A stretch of 64,000 nucleotides of DNA from NCBI GenBank assembly GCA_025331565.1, contig JAFREQ010000049.1:1584501-1648500 (forward strand). The letters run 5' to 3'. This DNA comes from Holacanthus passer (Eukaryota; Chordata; Actinopteri; Pomacanthidae). Below are positions 1-12,000 of this stretch, one piece after another (the stretch's first letter is position 1; the number at the start of each line of letters is the position of its first letter). The notes beneath the pieces were generated by a model. That model was not told where the DNA came from and did no database searches. It saw nothing but the letters and a program-made list of their open reading frames with translations. The position numbers and the translations under genes were made by a program.

Positions 1-204
1 TGAAAATGAGGGTATTATGTCATAGTAACAGATTTGTGTTCACATTAGACTGCTGTATGGTCTGTGGTATTAAATGAATGAAATCACACACCAAATCTAA
101 AAATTAGAAAAATTGCAATTAGAGATTTTCTCCAAATTGCCCAGCCATAATCCTGACTTATACTATTTTTATGTGCTTTCAGGTAACTGTTTTCTTTTGT
201 GCAG

Positions 205-1136
205 CCAGAGAGATAGACGAGGTGTGTTCTCCATCTTTAAGTTCTACTTAACGGAATGGAGCGTGTGACTGCTGGACGCTGGATGATCAGCCTTGAGGGT
301 CATGTCCTATTTGAGGGCATCCAACCAACATTTGTGACAGCGCTTGCTGCTCTGTTTTCAGTGTACTACAACTTTAACCTACAGTACTGAGAGGAGGCTG
401 CCTGTACACTTGAATTCATTCAAAGGTAAAGCTTGTGTTGTCCAACAAATCTTTTTAACAGCAATCAATTTAACATGTAATTGCACAGGTGAATACTGAT
501 GACATTAACTAAGGTTGCATTCCATTAAGGTCTAACAGAGCCAGGGTCCTGGTATTATTAATGCTATCTCACTGGACAGACTGCTACACTTAATGAAACA
601 GAACCATAATTAATGTTATATGTGTGTTTACCTGCTATTTCATGTGAAATGGATGATCACTTTATGTTATTTTCCATTATGTCTGGCTCTGGTGTAACTG
701 TTGCCTTTTCCTGGTTTTAAAGGCTAATATTTGTCTCTAGCCTGTGGTCATCATATCCAAATTACTAATGATTGTCTATCAAAAATTGTGTAAGCAAATT
801 TCTTATGAAACCATCAATAGTCATCCCTACAATAGCATCACAACATTGATATTGAGGTATTTGTGCAAAAATATTTTGACATTTGATTTTGTCCATATCA
901 CCCAGCCCTACTTTATATAGTAGTAGACCTTATTTCTATCCAACTTCTAATCTCAGACTTCTGTTTTTTTCAGGCGCTTCATCAGGATCAACCCAGAGAG
1001 AGGAACCAAGGCCAGCCGAGGCAAGATTGTCTCCAAGAGGACGGGGAGAGTTGTTCAGAAGTCAGTAATAACAGTCAGTCCCCATGTGTCCACTTGTCTG
1101 AGGCACCTCGTAGACTTTGAGCGGAATTTCATATAG
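205..1136 (+). pseudogene. 3' end of an unnamed multi-copy fish gene, probably broken
   Basis: Two exon-like blocks can be joined. Block 1 (205-425) follows an acceptor 'tttgtgcag' and ends at a donor 'ag|gtaaag'. Block 2 (974-1136) follows 'ttttttcag' and ends in a TAG at 1134-1136. Read in one frame from the ATG at 256, block 1 gives LEGHVLFEGIQPTFVTALAA and LEFIQ; the split codon continues into block 2 as RFIRINPERGTK, then a basic stretch and LVDFERNFI. This resembles the C-terminal region of uncharacterised, repetitive fish proteins with a LEFIQR..INP..GTK pattern (recalled, not searched). An in-frame TGA at 388-390 and further stops upstream of 256 argue for a pseudogene, although an unrecognised splice pattern is possible. 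No function is known to me. Any upstream exons would lie outside the window. Confidence 0.45.
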
Positions 1137-1265
1137 GTCAGTAAAAGCTCTCTACCCAAGCATATATGAAGTAAATGTGTGTAATAGGGCTGGGCAATAT
1201 AGATAGAAGTATTCGGTCAAAAATATTGTGATATTTGATGTTGTCTATATCACCCAGTTATAGTT
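852..1265. repeat. Two direct copies of a small 'gggctgggcaatat' MITE flanking an exon-like block
   Basis: 852-911 and 1186-1265 share the same internal text (gtattt/attc..caaaaatatt.tga.atttgat.ttgtc.atatcacccag). The right copy has both ends, GGGCTGGGCAATAT and ATATCACCCAG; the left copy lacks its 5' end and finishes in ATATCACCCAGCCCTA. The ends look like those of widespread hAT-type miniature elements; the class is inferred. Confidence 0.55.
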
Positions 1266-1914
1266 TGAAGGAATGATGTATCTTGCCGATGTGTTGTGAA
1301 ATGTATTGTATTATAGCGATTTCTCTGATAGAAGCGCTCTAATTTTGCGTAAAAGACCACTCTGACTGGCTAGATTTCCACCATTTAGATTATTGTTAAA
1401 AAAATAATTTTAAAAAACACAAACCTTTTCATGTATTTCAGTTTGTTTAAAGTGGAAGTTCTAATTTACATTTGTTGGATTGCTGTTATTTTTCAGTCCC
1501 ACTGACAAATTTTGCATTTTGTCTCAAAAAGGTAGTGATACTCACAGTTGTTAGATGCATCATTACCCTAAGTTTATTAAAAGTTGATTTGATCAGCAAA
1601 TAGACTGACTTGTTCTGTTAGGAATACCTGAAATTTCTGTATTGGAAAAAACAGTTTGTATGAACAAATGAAGTATTTCAGTTGGTACTGCCTTTTAAAA
1701 TAAATCTTGGGTTACATCGTTTATGTCATATTTTCTAAGTGTCTTTTTTTCCATAGATTTTTTTATTGCTGCATTTTAGTTAACAAAGTCATTCATTATA
1801 TGTTGCATATATAACATTGAAATTGCTAATCAAGGTTGCAGTAAAGACATTGCTTACTTCATAGTGATTGACTGTCATCAGTACTGCCAGTAATTTGCTC
1901 TTTTTTAGAAAAAA

Positions 1915-2275
1915 TGAGTACATGGTAGTGTATTTGGGATTATGGTGAAATTCCATTGCTAATTTGGAGAAAAAAAACTATATTGTAGACCACACAGTAC
2001 TGTGTTTTAGTACATGGTATTATAACAGTAATAAAATGTAAATAAGTTTACAGTAAGCAAACTAGCAAAAACGATAATTTACTGGCAACCCTGCTGCCAG
2101 TAAATTACCATAATATAAAGAAATCACAGCAATATACTGTAATTCAGTGCATGGTATTATTATAGTAACATACTGTAGAGTTGATTACAGTAGGAGGACT
2201 GTAAAATTAACAGTAAACTTCTGGCAACCCTGCTGCCAGTATTTTACTGTTTATCTACATGACAATCATTTACAG
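1915..2275. repeat. Tandem repeat of about 138 bp with hairpin CTGGCAACCCTGCTGCCAG
   Basis: Units starting near 1996 and 2134 share 'tactgt..ttt/ttc agt.catggtattat.a.agtaa' and both end in the hairpin CTGGCA-ACCCTGC-TGCCAG (2083-2101 and 2220-2238), flanked by 'acagtaa..' and 'ttactgt' text. A partial third unit lies at about 1918. The structure suggests a miniature inverted-repeat element with internal duplication; the class is not known. Confidence 0.55.
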
Positions 2276-3048
2276 TGTAAATAATTATGTATCTTTTCCC
2301 ACTGTAATGGGCATTTGCAATATTAGTAATGTCTTCCCTGTATATTTAAATACATTTAATACCTCCTGATTAAAAACCTTTGAACACATGCTCTTACTTT
2401 TAATTTGAAATTTAAAACACTACTCAACTGTAGAGAAAAATGTGTCACGCATTTATTATAAATATTCTTTTATGTAATTAGGTTCAAATTTAAAATTCAC
2501 AGTCTGTAAGTTCCACTAACTGAAGAAGTTTGACACAAACTGAGTAAGCGTTATAGCAGGGGATGTTGTGAAAATGCATTTATCCCATTACATGGCCCTT
2601 CAGTAAACAAGGCTGTTCTCTTATATATAAAAGATAGGCCTTGTGGGTTCATTTGCCTGAATTTGACCAAATTACATGTACACAAAAATATGTAAGGACA
2701 CTGAAATATATTTTATTGAGACTGTGTTGAAACATTTGAAATTGTTCTTTTTTCAACCCTTTTTGTTGTTATTAACCAAGTTGTTATTAAAGGGTTTTAA
2801 AATTGCATTTGTTCTCATGTGTTAACTAACATAGGTATACACATTCAATGGGAAAAAAAGCGAGTGACTTTTAAAAGTCTGCTTCAATTCTCTTATTAAA
2901 TAAGATAGCTATATCTTATTTAGCTATACTATTTTAATGTTGCTGTGACACAGTGTGTGACAAAAAACTGCCAATGTTTTTGTTGTATTATTAGGAGTTA
3001 ATAAGACTAATAGCTATTGTTATTATTAACTATGATCAATACTCTGGA

Positions 3049-3066
3049 TCACCAGAGGGCAGCAAC
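3049..3066 (+). promoter_or_regulatory. CTCF-like motif
   Basis: TCACCAGAGGGCAGCAAC matches the core of the vertebrate CTCF consensus (CCANNAGRKGGCRS) well. Motif match only; occupancy is unknown. Confidence 0.35.
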
Positions 3067-3726
3067 AGCCAGCATTCCTACCTGCAAGCTATACTTGCAT
3101 TGTCTTGGTTAGGCAGTACGATTTGACACCCACATCATGCTGGACATACATGTTAACAAAGCTTTCAATTATAATAAAAATAATATATAAATAATTTCAT
3201 GGACCAAAGTTTCTTCAGTTTACATTAGAAACATTAAGATCACTGTAATGAAAAGCAAGCTCACGTTGCATGAACTGTCTTGGCCACCATAAGGTCAGGT
3301 GATGTTAGATCATAAACTCAAAGATCCGGGAAACAGACTACACTTATCTGCTGCCCTCACTACAACTCACTATTTTCATACAGGACAAAAGTAACAAATA
3401 AGAGTGACAAGTCCATTTAAATTTCAGTAATTGTAACTGCATAATTAAATTTGGAAAAAAAAGTCATTAGTTTCAGTTACATAGTTACTGGCATAAGTAC
3501 TGATGATATAAGTTACTTTGTAATGCATAACTCCCAACATTACATGTAAGTAACACAGGACCCATACATACATTGTAAAAACAAAATGCAATCATTTCCA
3601 AACAGCCTGTGTTTACCGACAAGTCTATTATGAAGTGTTCCTGAGCCCTTTATACAATCATTCACTAATCATTCACAAAGTGTTGAACCTCGCCCCATCC
3701 TCGCTTGTGAACGACTGAGTCTTTCC

Positions 3727-4060
3727 AGGATGAACCTTTCATACCCAATCATGATACTATCACCTGTTACCAATGAACCTGTTTACCTGTGGAAGGATCC
3801 AAACAGGTGTTTTTGGATCAGTCCACAACTTTCACAGTCTTTTGTTGCTCCTGTCCCAACTTTTTTGAAACGTGCTGCATCAAATTCAGAAGAAACAGAT
3901 GTTTATAAAAGTCAATGAAGTTGATGAGTTAAACACTAATAAATAATGGTTATTTTTGTACTATTTTTAATTGAGTATATGTCAAAAAATGATCAGCAAA
4001 TTATCACATTCTGTCAGAATGTGTTTGAGTGTCCCAACTGTTTTGGAATCAGAGTTGTAT
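3727..4060 (+). mobile_element. 3' end of a TA-inserting DNA transposon relic
   Basis: The segment ends 'gtcccaactgttttggaatcagagttgta', the usual right end of a very abundant fish element whose terminus reads TACAACCCCAATTCCAAAAAAGT on the other strand. Internal text 'gtcccaacttttttgaaacgtgctgcatcaaattc' is also typical. A shorter relative is at 29540-29689. The Tc1/mariner assignment is inferred from the TA terminus. Confidence 0.6.
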
Positions 4061-4470
4061 AAGATAGCTTAATCCACCACACATATGTTGCATTAATGCA
4101 AAGACTATTTATTTTGCATTTATGGTTTTTGTATTACTGTCATATATCATTTTGAATGGCAACATATGATAATACTGTATATGCAACACAGAAGTGTATG
4201 TTTATTCCACATGTATGTGCAGCTGATGTACAGTATGTCGCATCTATGCCAGGAACATACTGTATATGATAAGATACATGTCAAATATATAAAAATGATA
4301 ATGATGATTTTATACATTTTAAATATATGTACCTTATTACAGTCAGATATGATTAGTATATATTTATGCACATACATGTGTAGATATATGACAAAGTTCC
4401 AATTTTGAATAGTTACATAGAGGCCTATGATACTGTGGTATAGAAAAGCTATATCTATTCCACATATATA

Positions 4471-4930
4471 GTACCAGTCTAAAGTTTGGGCACACCTTCT
4501 CATTCAATGGCTTTTCTTTATTTTTATTAAATGTCAACATTGTCGAATAGTACTATTCACTGTATAGGACTGTGTATCAGCCCTACCTCTGCACAACACA
4601 ACTGATGGTCTCAAACACATCAAGAGAGCAAGAAATTCCACAAATGAACCTTTGACAAGGCAACGTGTTAACTGAAAACCATTCCAGGTGAAGACCTCAT
4701 GAAGCTGATGAGAGAAGGCCAAGAGTGTGCAAAAGCTGTCATCAAAGCAAAAGGTGGCTACTGGGAAGAATCTGAAATATAAAACATACTCTGGTTTGTT
4801 TAACATTTTTTTTATTTACTACATAATTCCATATGTGTTCCTTCATAGTTGTGATGTCTTCAATATTAATCTGCTATGTAGAAAATAATAAAAATAAAGA
4901 AATTGAATGAGGTGTGTCCAAACTTCAAAA
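4471..4930. mobile_element. Non-autonomous Tc1-like element remnant
   Basis: The left end GTACCAGTCTAAAGTTTGGG followed by CACACCTTCTCATTCAATGG (4471-4510) is mirrored by ATTGAATGAGGTGTGTCCAAACTT at 4902-4925, giving inverted termini. The interior carries degenerate Tc1-type text (gaagctgatgagagaaggccaagagtgtgcaaagctgtcat). The outermost right terminus is decayed. Tc1 family membership is from recognition of these ends; no frame is intact. Confidence 0.7.
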
Positions 4931-5119
4931 AGTCAAATGAAAACAGAATATAGAAAACAGACATATACGATGCCTTATGGATAACAGATATATTGGTATA
5001 ACATGTATGACCATATTTAAAATAGTTCCAGCTTTGAATGTGGACATACATTAAAAAAACGTGTGGTCCCAGTATGCACATACATTCCATGGACATGCTG
5101 AGAAATGCACACATATGAG

Positions 5120-5375
5120 GTTTTCTTGCGGGCGGTGCTCTTCCTTGCACACCTCTGCTCAGACTTTGTGGACGGTCCCTAATCGGCTCCGTGAGATACG
5201 AGGCGTTCACGGACTCGCTCTGACTGACTGACTGTTGGACTCTGCTGGAGAGGGAAAAGTTGCCGAGGATGAACTGAAGCCGACAAAAGTGCAAAGAAGC
5301 CGGACTCCAGGTCTCTGCAGCGGTACCCAGCTGTACTGTTCGGCCGAGAATGAGGAGCGTTAGACCGACTGAACG
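5120..5375 (+). other. fam102a: Predicted non-coding first exon and promoter region of fam102a
   Basis: This is the first GC-rich stretch in an AT-rich neighbourhood. It contains several CpGs (gcgggcgg, gaggcgttcacggactcgc, gttcggccgagaatgagg) and ends in a good donor, AACG|GTGAGG, at 5375/5376. The next acceptor, tttcaattccag at 5718, begins the exon that holds the start codon. The transcription start and the exon's 5' limit cannot be fixed from sequence alone. Confidence 0.45.
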
Positions 5376-5833
5376 GTGAGGCTCGGTGGAGGTTTACAGG
5401 ACAGACGGGGCTTGTAGTGTATCGCCAGTGTGTTTGCGTGGCAGCTGTGTGCTGTGGACAGTCTGTGGATGTCAGACAGGAGAGCGGCGAACACACTGAG
5501 ATCGTGTCTAAAACTATTAGAAAACACCAAATCACCAGGCAGAACTGTCATAGTAGGTGGGAGGTGATGTCTTATAACTGCAATGTGGGCTAGAAAAAAA
5601 ACACACAGACCACATGATTTACAGCTGTCACTGCTGCAAAACCCTTCACACACAGTTACACAGAAAATCCAGTCATCATGTTGTACAACTTCAAACAATG
5701 TGTTTCTTTCAATTCCAGGTCTAAACAGATCTTCAGAAATGATTAACCTTGAAGCAAGGGAGGATCTTAAGCCTGCACTTTAAAGCCAGACACTATATAT
5801 TTTTTGGATTCATTCATTGGTACTCATCATACC

Positions 5834-6006
5834 ATGAGCACACTCCAGCAGCTGGGGTCCATGTCTTTCTTGATGAAAAAGAAGAAGTTTAAGTTTCAAG
5901 TGCACTTCACATTGGAGGAGCTTACAGCGGTGCCTTTCGTCAATGGAGTGCTTTTCTGCAAGATCCGGCTGATTGATGGTGGGGACTTTGCCATCTTGTC
6001 ATCCAG
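5834..6006 (+). CDS. fam102a: fam102a coding exon 1
   Basis: The exon proper begins at 5719 after 'tttcaattccag' and ends at AG|GTATGT. It encodes residues 1-57 plus two bases, including KKKKFKFQ and the start of the NT-C2 domain through GGDFAILSS. Start alternatives are 5834 and 5861, in the same frame. Confidence 0.88.
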
Positions 6007-9000
6007 GTATGTAGAGCAACATGCCACTTCCTTGTTGTAACCCACTAAAACCTCTATTGCACCCAGTTAACACTTGTGGCTAATCTGCTTCCAGTCGAAA
6101 TCTCATTGACCTTGCTTCCACAGATGTTGAACGTCATTCTTTTCTACTTCAGTCATTGACACTTTGCTGTTTTCTGCAAACAGAGCAGGACTAGGTTATG
6201 TAGACACACTCTGCTACAAAAGGAGTGGATAATCAACGTCTGTTTGTTGGTAGTGTTCCATCTCTGATAAGGGAGAGAAACTGGTATGAAACTGCGTGTC
6301 TTGCAGTTTAACCTTTTGCACACTATGTGTTATTTCACCCTTTATATCTCCCTGGGAAAGTGGCCTTCCTAATGTTTCGCAGCTCCACCCGGCTGAACAT
6401 TCACTCTGCCAACTGCCCAGCATTCACAGCCGTCTGCTGCTGGTCCTGAAGCCTCTCTGTCGGTGTATGTTGAGATGAAGGCATTTGCTCAAGGGCTCCT
6501 GGGCAAAGTTGTTGATGGAGCAAAAATCATCCACTCTCCTGCTAGGATCCAAACTCACCAAACATCTCTTAAACATCTAGACCTCTGCAGGGTCACTTCA
6601 TGAAATCCACAAAAACATAGGCACTATTTCTTTGGTAGAAAGTAGTTTCAGTAAAAACCCTTCACTGTGAGGTCTGTGGATTATTTAGAGTAAATAGGAC
6701 AATGCATCTAAAAACAAGTTGAAATTCTGTTCACCTCTGTTGTCTAGGGTTGGGGGAAAAAATCATTGTGACAGATATCTCACAACCTGGACATATAAAA
6801 CTAAACCTATCAGATACCACTGAGTAAGCAAATATGTTTTTCTTGTAGTTTGGGTGAACTGACCCTTTGATTAGTTGCAATTAGTTTCATAGCAGTTGAA
6901 AAGACACACACACACAGATCCTCAGGACAAAGCTAATCTGAAATTCACCAATTTATTTTGGCCCTGTCAACAAACATGCCAATGTTTCGGCTCAGGGGCC
7001 CTTCATCAGAGGAAATTGGAAGGCATGTCATTTATATACAGGCAGGTTCGACTCAAGGGGTCACACAGTAATTAACTGCCTCAGGTCCCATATACATCTT
7101 TTCTTGACAATATGACAATGATTAAAAACTGGTGAAATGTAAATCCCATACAATTAACCTGTGATATAAAGTGCATTGTCTGTTTTCATATCTTGAAACT
7201 TATTCATAGAAAGCATTTAAAACTGAAATCATCATTCAGTCCAGCAGCTGTCATTGTGTTGAAATGCAGTACATCACTGTCTGAGTGTGTAATTTTGGTA
7301 GGTTGCCCCCTCTGACAGGAGGAGTCACATGCTCAGGTCCAATAAGGAGCAGGCTGGAGAGCCATGGTTTGCTTCATGATAATGCTTGGCTATGGCATAT
7401 TCCATGTTCCCTGTGCTAATAATTTTCTGAGATTTGTTCTATGTGTGTTTGTTCTTGAGTTTGTGGTCACAGTGATTGAATTTGGTTGTAAAGGTTATTC
7501 TTTTCAGTTTTTCACATAAAACTTTAGGCTTAAGCAACAAGATGTTAAGGCATAGTTGAAGGCTTTGTCTGTTACAGATTAATTCTGTCATAGAATTTTC
7601 ATCTCATTTTATCTGCCTTTTATTTGAATTCATCCAGTTCTGAGCAATTTCTCCTTAGTCATAAGAACTGTCCCTCAGGTATGTTTTGCATCAAGTGATT
7701 TGGTGGTTGCTGTTATAGTGAAAGACAGCATTGCGTTCCATGGGCTTCCTGTAGTGGTGTTACGGAAGTTGATCTGTGATCCATATGGATCAACCCCGAT
7801 TCATCTCAATTTAACCATCGTACTGTGAAATACAGTTTTTTCTGCCTTTTACTGCTGTTACTGTTTACCATTTTAATTTCCTAAATTCCCTTTTAATATC
7901 CTGTTTCTATGGATTGAATCAAAGAGATAAGTTAAATAGTGAACATTAGAGGTTTTGATCATATCAATGTTAACTTTTTCACTGCTTCCAGTCTTTATGT
8001 TAAGCTAGGCTAAACATCACATACACCCTTGAAAAGAAATTGAAAAAGCAAGTTTCCCAGAATGTTGAAATATTACTTTAAAGCAGATTTAATGTATCAA
8101 CTAAACAAAGCAATTTTGAAGCCACTGCAGACTGTTGTGGACTCTCCTTAGGCAAGCTGCAGAGTAGAACCCCCGTCACCTTTAGCCTTAACCTGGACAC
8201 AGGAGCAGGTTCCAGGAGGTCCCTGTATGAGGAACAACAGTTCAGACAAATAACTGAGCCAAACAGAGCGAAGCCATTTAAAGTATTCACTGAAATCTGT
8301 AGGTCAGTACTAAAATCAACAGGCAACTAGCAGATGTGGCTTTGTGTCAGCACATTTGCCTGCATGCAAATAATTACAGTTACTGTGAACACCAGGTGTT
8401 TTATGGCTGACAGTTGCCTTACATCAATATAAGTTTCCATGAAATGTGTTAATGGCAGCGAGTTAGGAAGCAGCAACAGGTGAGGAGCCCTCCAGGTGAA
8501 GCATACACTCCATGTAACCCTGACCTGCTACTGCAATGGCATACTCAACAAAATGTGGCCCTGGAAGGATGTCATGTTAAATTAGGAAGTGAACAAATAA
8601 TTAGATGTGGTTCTGGAGCTAAGATACCCTGAATGATGAGAGAAAAATTATTCACATGTTCCAATCTGCAAACATTTGAGACAAGCTTGTTTCAGACACC
8701 TTCTTCCAGCATCTAAGCCTTGTATTTTACATACAACTCTATAGCTCTAGGCAGTGTACAAACCCAAAGAGACAATACATAACATAATAATAAAAATGAA
8801 AAGAAAAATTTGCACACAAAACAGGGACAATCTTTTTCTACTGGGCCTAGTAACCGAAAAGCCAACAGCAAGGTCACAGATGTACTGAGAGCAGCAACAC
8901 TTGAGAACAAATTCCTCTCCCATACTTAATTCAATAGAACACAGGCGTTGCCCAAGACAATCAGGCCCTATTACACAACAGATAAACAACAGCTGAGAGA

Positions 9001-12000
9001 CTCAATAAAGACCTTCAGCTTCTCAGCACAACATAAGTGACTGATTATATCATTAGGATCCTTCACAATAGTCCTCATCAAAAGTTTACAAGGTTCTTTT
9101 TTCTTAAAACCTTAAAGTCTTAAAAGCAACACAATGCACTTTCAGCCCAGGCGCTTACAGATTCACTGATTTGACCTACATTTAGTACAGTGTCTCCTTT
9201 GCCAGTATGAAAGTACATTGGCCTTCTTTATCGTATATTTGCCTGTTGATTCATATCTTGCCCTTGACTGCATATTTCCTTTTATGCCCTGTAAGGGCCT
9301 TCCAGCAGGACCGTATCTCTATTCCCAGGGTCCCACATTCCCAGGCACCTATGTTCATAAGAGTCATATGTTCATAAGGTTCCATGTTCCCAGGGTCCTA
9401 TGTTCTCCATTCAGCATTCTGTTAACATACATTCTATGAGTTAGAGTGGTACAGGTGTTCTCATCTAACTCTGCAAGAAAGAGAATACTGTGTTCTCCCA
9501 AAATAGTGGCCAAGGCCTTTATCTCAAGTGCAGAGGGTACCAGACCTTTATTTGAAGCAGGTTTATATTAGAGACAGGCCTTTACTTCTAATTCCCTCTG
9601 TTTGATAAGTATGTTTGGTCATAGTTTAGTCCAAAGCCTCCTTGTTTTCTGATCTGCTCCCATTTGTCCTGATTAGTTTTTGTGACAGCTCTGTTTTGCA
9701 TTACACACAAATCCAAAATGTCCTGTATATGTGTCATATTAGACACCCTCTAGCATTTCAGTGGACAGAATCTCTTCATTTCTCAACAAGGTTTTCGTCA
9801 CAAAATATTTGCAGGAACATGTGAAAAAAAGTGACTTGCACTGTTCCATTAGAGTACTTCAAATGTAACCCCTGCCATTCTGTGTCCTTGTAAGTTACCA
9901 CAAAATACAGTTTGGCTGACACATTAACACCACAGACTTTATACAACATAAATGTAGTCTCTGTGATGTCATCTATAGGTTTCTGAGGAGCCATTGTGAA
10001 GTATCTGGGTGGCTCTGGCTTTTGCCATCTTGGCAGTGCTTGACTCCACCTAACTCTCAGCTAATCCAAAAATAGGGAAAGAGTCGGAGCTAAGGTAAAG
10101 CTGGGGCAGCCTGAATGAAGCCCGGTTACTGAAACACTCACCCAGCTTCAAACTACCAAGCTGTCAACATTTTACTCAACAGCCGATCACGATCAGTCGG
10201 TTTCTGGAGTCTAATGAAAATACCTGTTTTAGTAAAACATGTACTGAATGAATGCATTACAGAGGGATCAGGAGGGATTTGTGACAGTGATAATGAATCA
10301 AGCTAATTCCATTTTGTTTGTCAGTAGGTCCAGACTGGAAAATCTCAACAACTGTTGAATGAATGGCCATGAAATTTTGTAAAGACATTCATGGTCCCCG
10401 CAGGATGCATGATCCCTTAACCTTTCATCTGGAGCCATTATCAGGTCAAAATTTCAATTTGTCCAATACAGTATCAACCTCAGCTGCAATTTGTGTTTAG
10501 TCCTAATTAGGAAGTGTTAGCACACATTTTAGCAATGTCTTTGTAAGAGTGTTAGCATGTTGATGTTAGCAGTTAGCTTAGAGTGCTGCTGTTGGACTTG
10601 TAGTTGACCTTTGTGTTTAAGATGATGCTGTCGTGTATTTTTGAATTTTCTCAGTGCATCATGTTGTTTAAATTGCTGTGTCCAATTATTTGTACGAATT
10701 GTAATCAACCAGGAGACTCTCATGTCCAACCGAGAGCAGGTGAAAGTCCAGTCAACTTATTTTGTCTGTGCAAAAAATGAATAGGATGATTTGATAGAGT
10801 GTATAGGAGGACTTATCCACATAGGTTAGCTATTTGTTTCCTTTCATTTTAAACAGTAAAGCAACATTTTGACATCAGTTTAATAAAGAAAATTCATGTT
10901 ATCTTATTTCCGTGAACTACTAATGTGCATTGGTTCAACAAAGACTGTGTTATCTCACTGCACTAGAAGTAAAGCAGTGTCTCTGTGGTTTTGGCACATT
11001 GACCTGGGTCAGTTTTTGGTGTGCAGCATTGTTGTACCGTACTGTCCCCCAGCTTTACACAGTGGCTTTGTTTGGCTTTGGCTTGAGGAGAACTCCAGAG
11101 CAGCTCAGAAACTGTTTTGAGCGGCAGTATTGTTCTAGAAAAGGGAAGTGTAACCAGTCTGATCTGCTGCTCTCTTACCAGTGAGCCTGCTCAGAGTCTA
11201 CTGTCTGCTATGACTGGAAATAATCCTTTTTCACTGTCATGTTTTTTACACCTTTGGAAAGAGCAGGCTTTAAATATCCTACACTGGTTATACTGTATAA
11301 GGTTACAATGAGGAACGCCATTTTATGCTTATACCTGCACATGTTTCAGAATATTTGTCTTTACCACAACGTTACCTTGTCTGCTATTAGAGAACGCACA
11401 TAACAGAATAACAGAAAATAAGCCAACTTTCACAGCCATGAGTAAAAATGAACTGAACACAGCAAGTTCGGCACATTGGATTCCAAGTAGTTACTCATCT
11501 TGATTGTTGCTCATAGATGTTATAAATCACATGTGCTGTAAAACAAGTAATGAAATTAGACTTAAGGTGAGATATGAGAGTAGAGAATGTGAGTCACAGA
11601 CCTCTATGTTTGGATTGCTTTTCCAGTTCCTCTTTGCTGTTGTCAGGACTGGAAATCTCTTTTAGGATGCTCAAAAAAACTCAGTGTCATTACACTGCTA
11701 TCATGAGATTGTGTGAATCGGATGCTGTAATCTTTACTATAGTCATACATGTTAAAGTACTCTTATCTACATCACTGAGGCTATACAGTACAGATCTCGA
11801 TGCACTGGCAATGATCCATTGCATTTAAGATACATATGAAGCAACTACCAATGCAATACGAGAGGATTCACCCCTGTTGCAATGCAGTGCCACTGGATTT
11901 GATTCAACTCAATGCGATCCAGTGTGATATGATGTGATTCGATGCGATGCGAAAGAATATTCTGCTATGTAATTCCACATTGTAGATTTTGATTTTATTT

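Larger units (their letters stand above)
1137..5119. other. Left intergenic region, AT-rich, repeat-laden
   Basis: No gene was recognised between the broken fragment at the left edge and the GC-rich first exon of fam102a. It contains the palindromic tandem repeat at 1915-2275, a transposon tail at 3727-4060, a Tc1-like remnant at 4471-4930 and a CTCF-like motif at 3049-3066. Open frames within it are short and show no protein-like pattern. Confidence 0.6.

Noticed and set aside
883..1068. 61-codon + strand frame ending LFRSQ
   Set aside because: It reads the second exon-like block in the wrong frame; the frame giving RFIRINPERGTK joins in phase with the upstream block.
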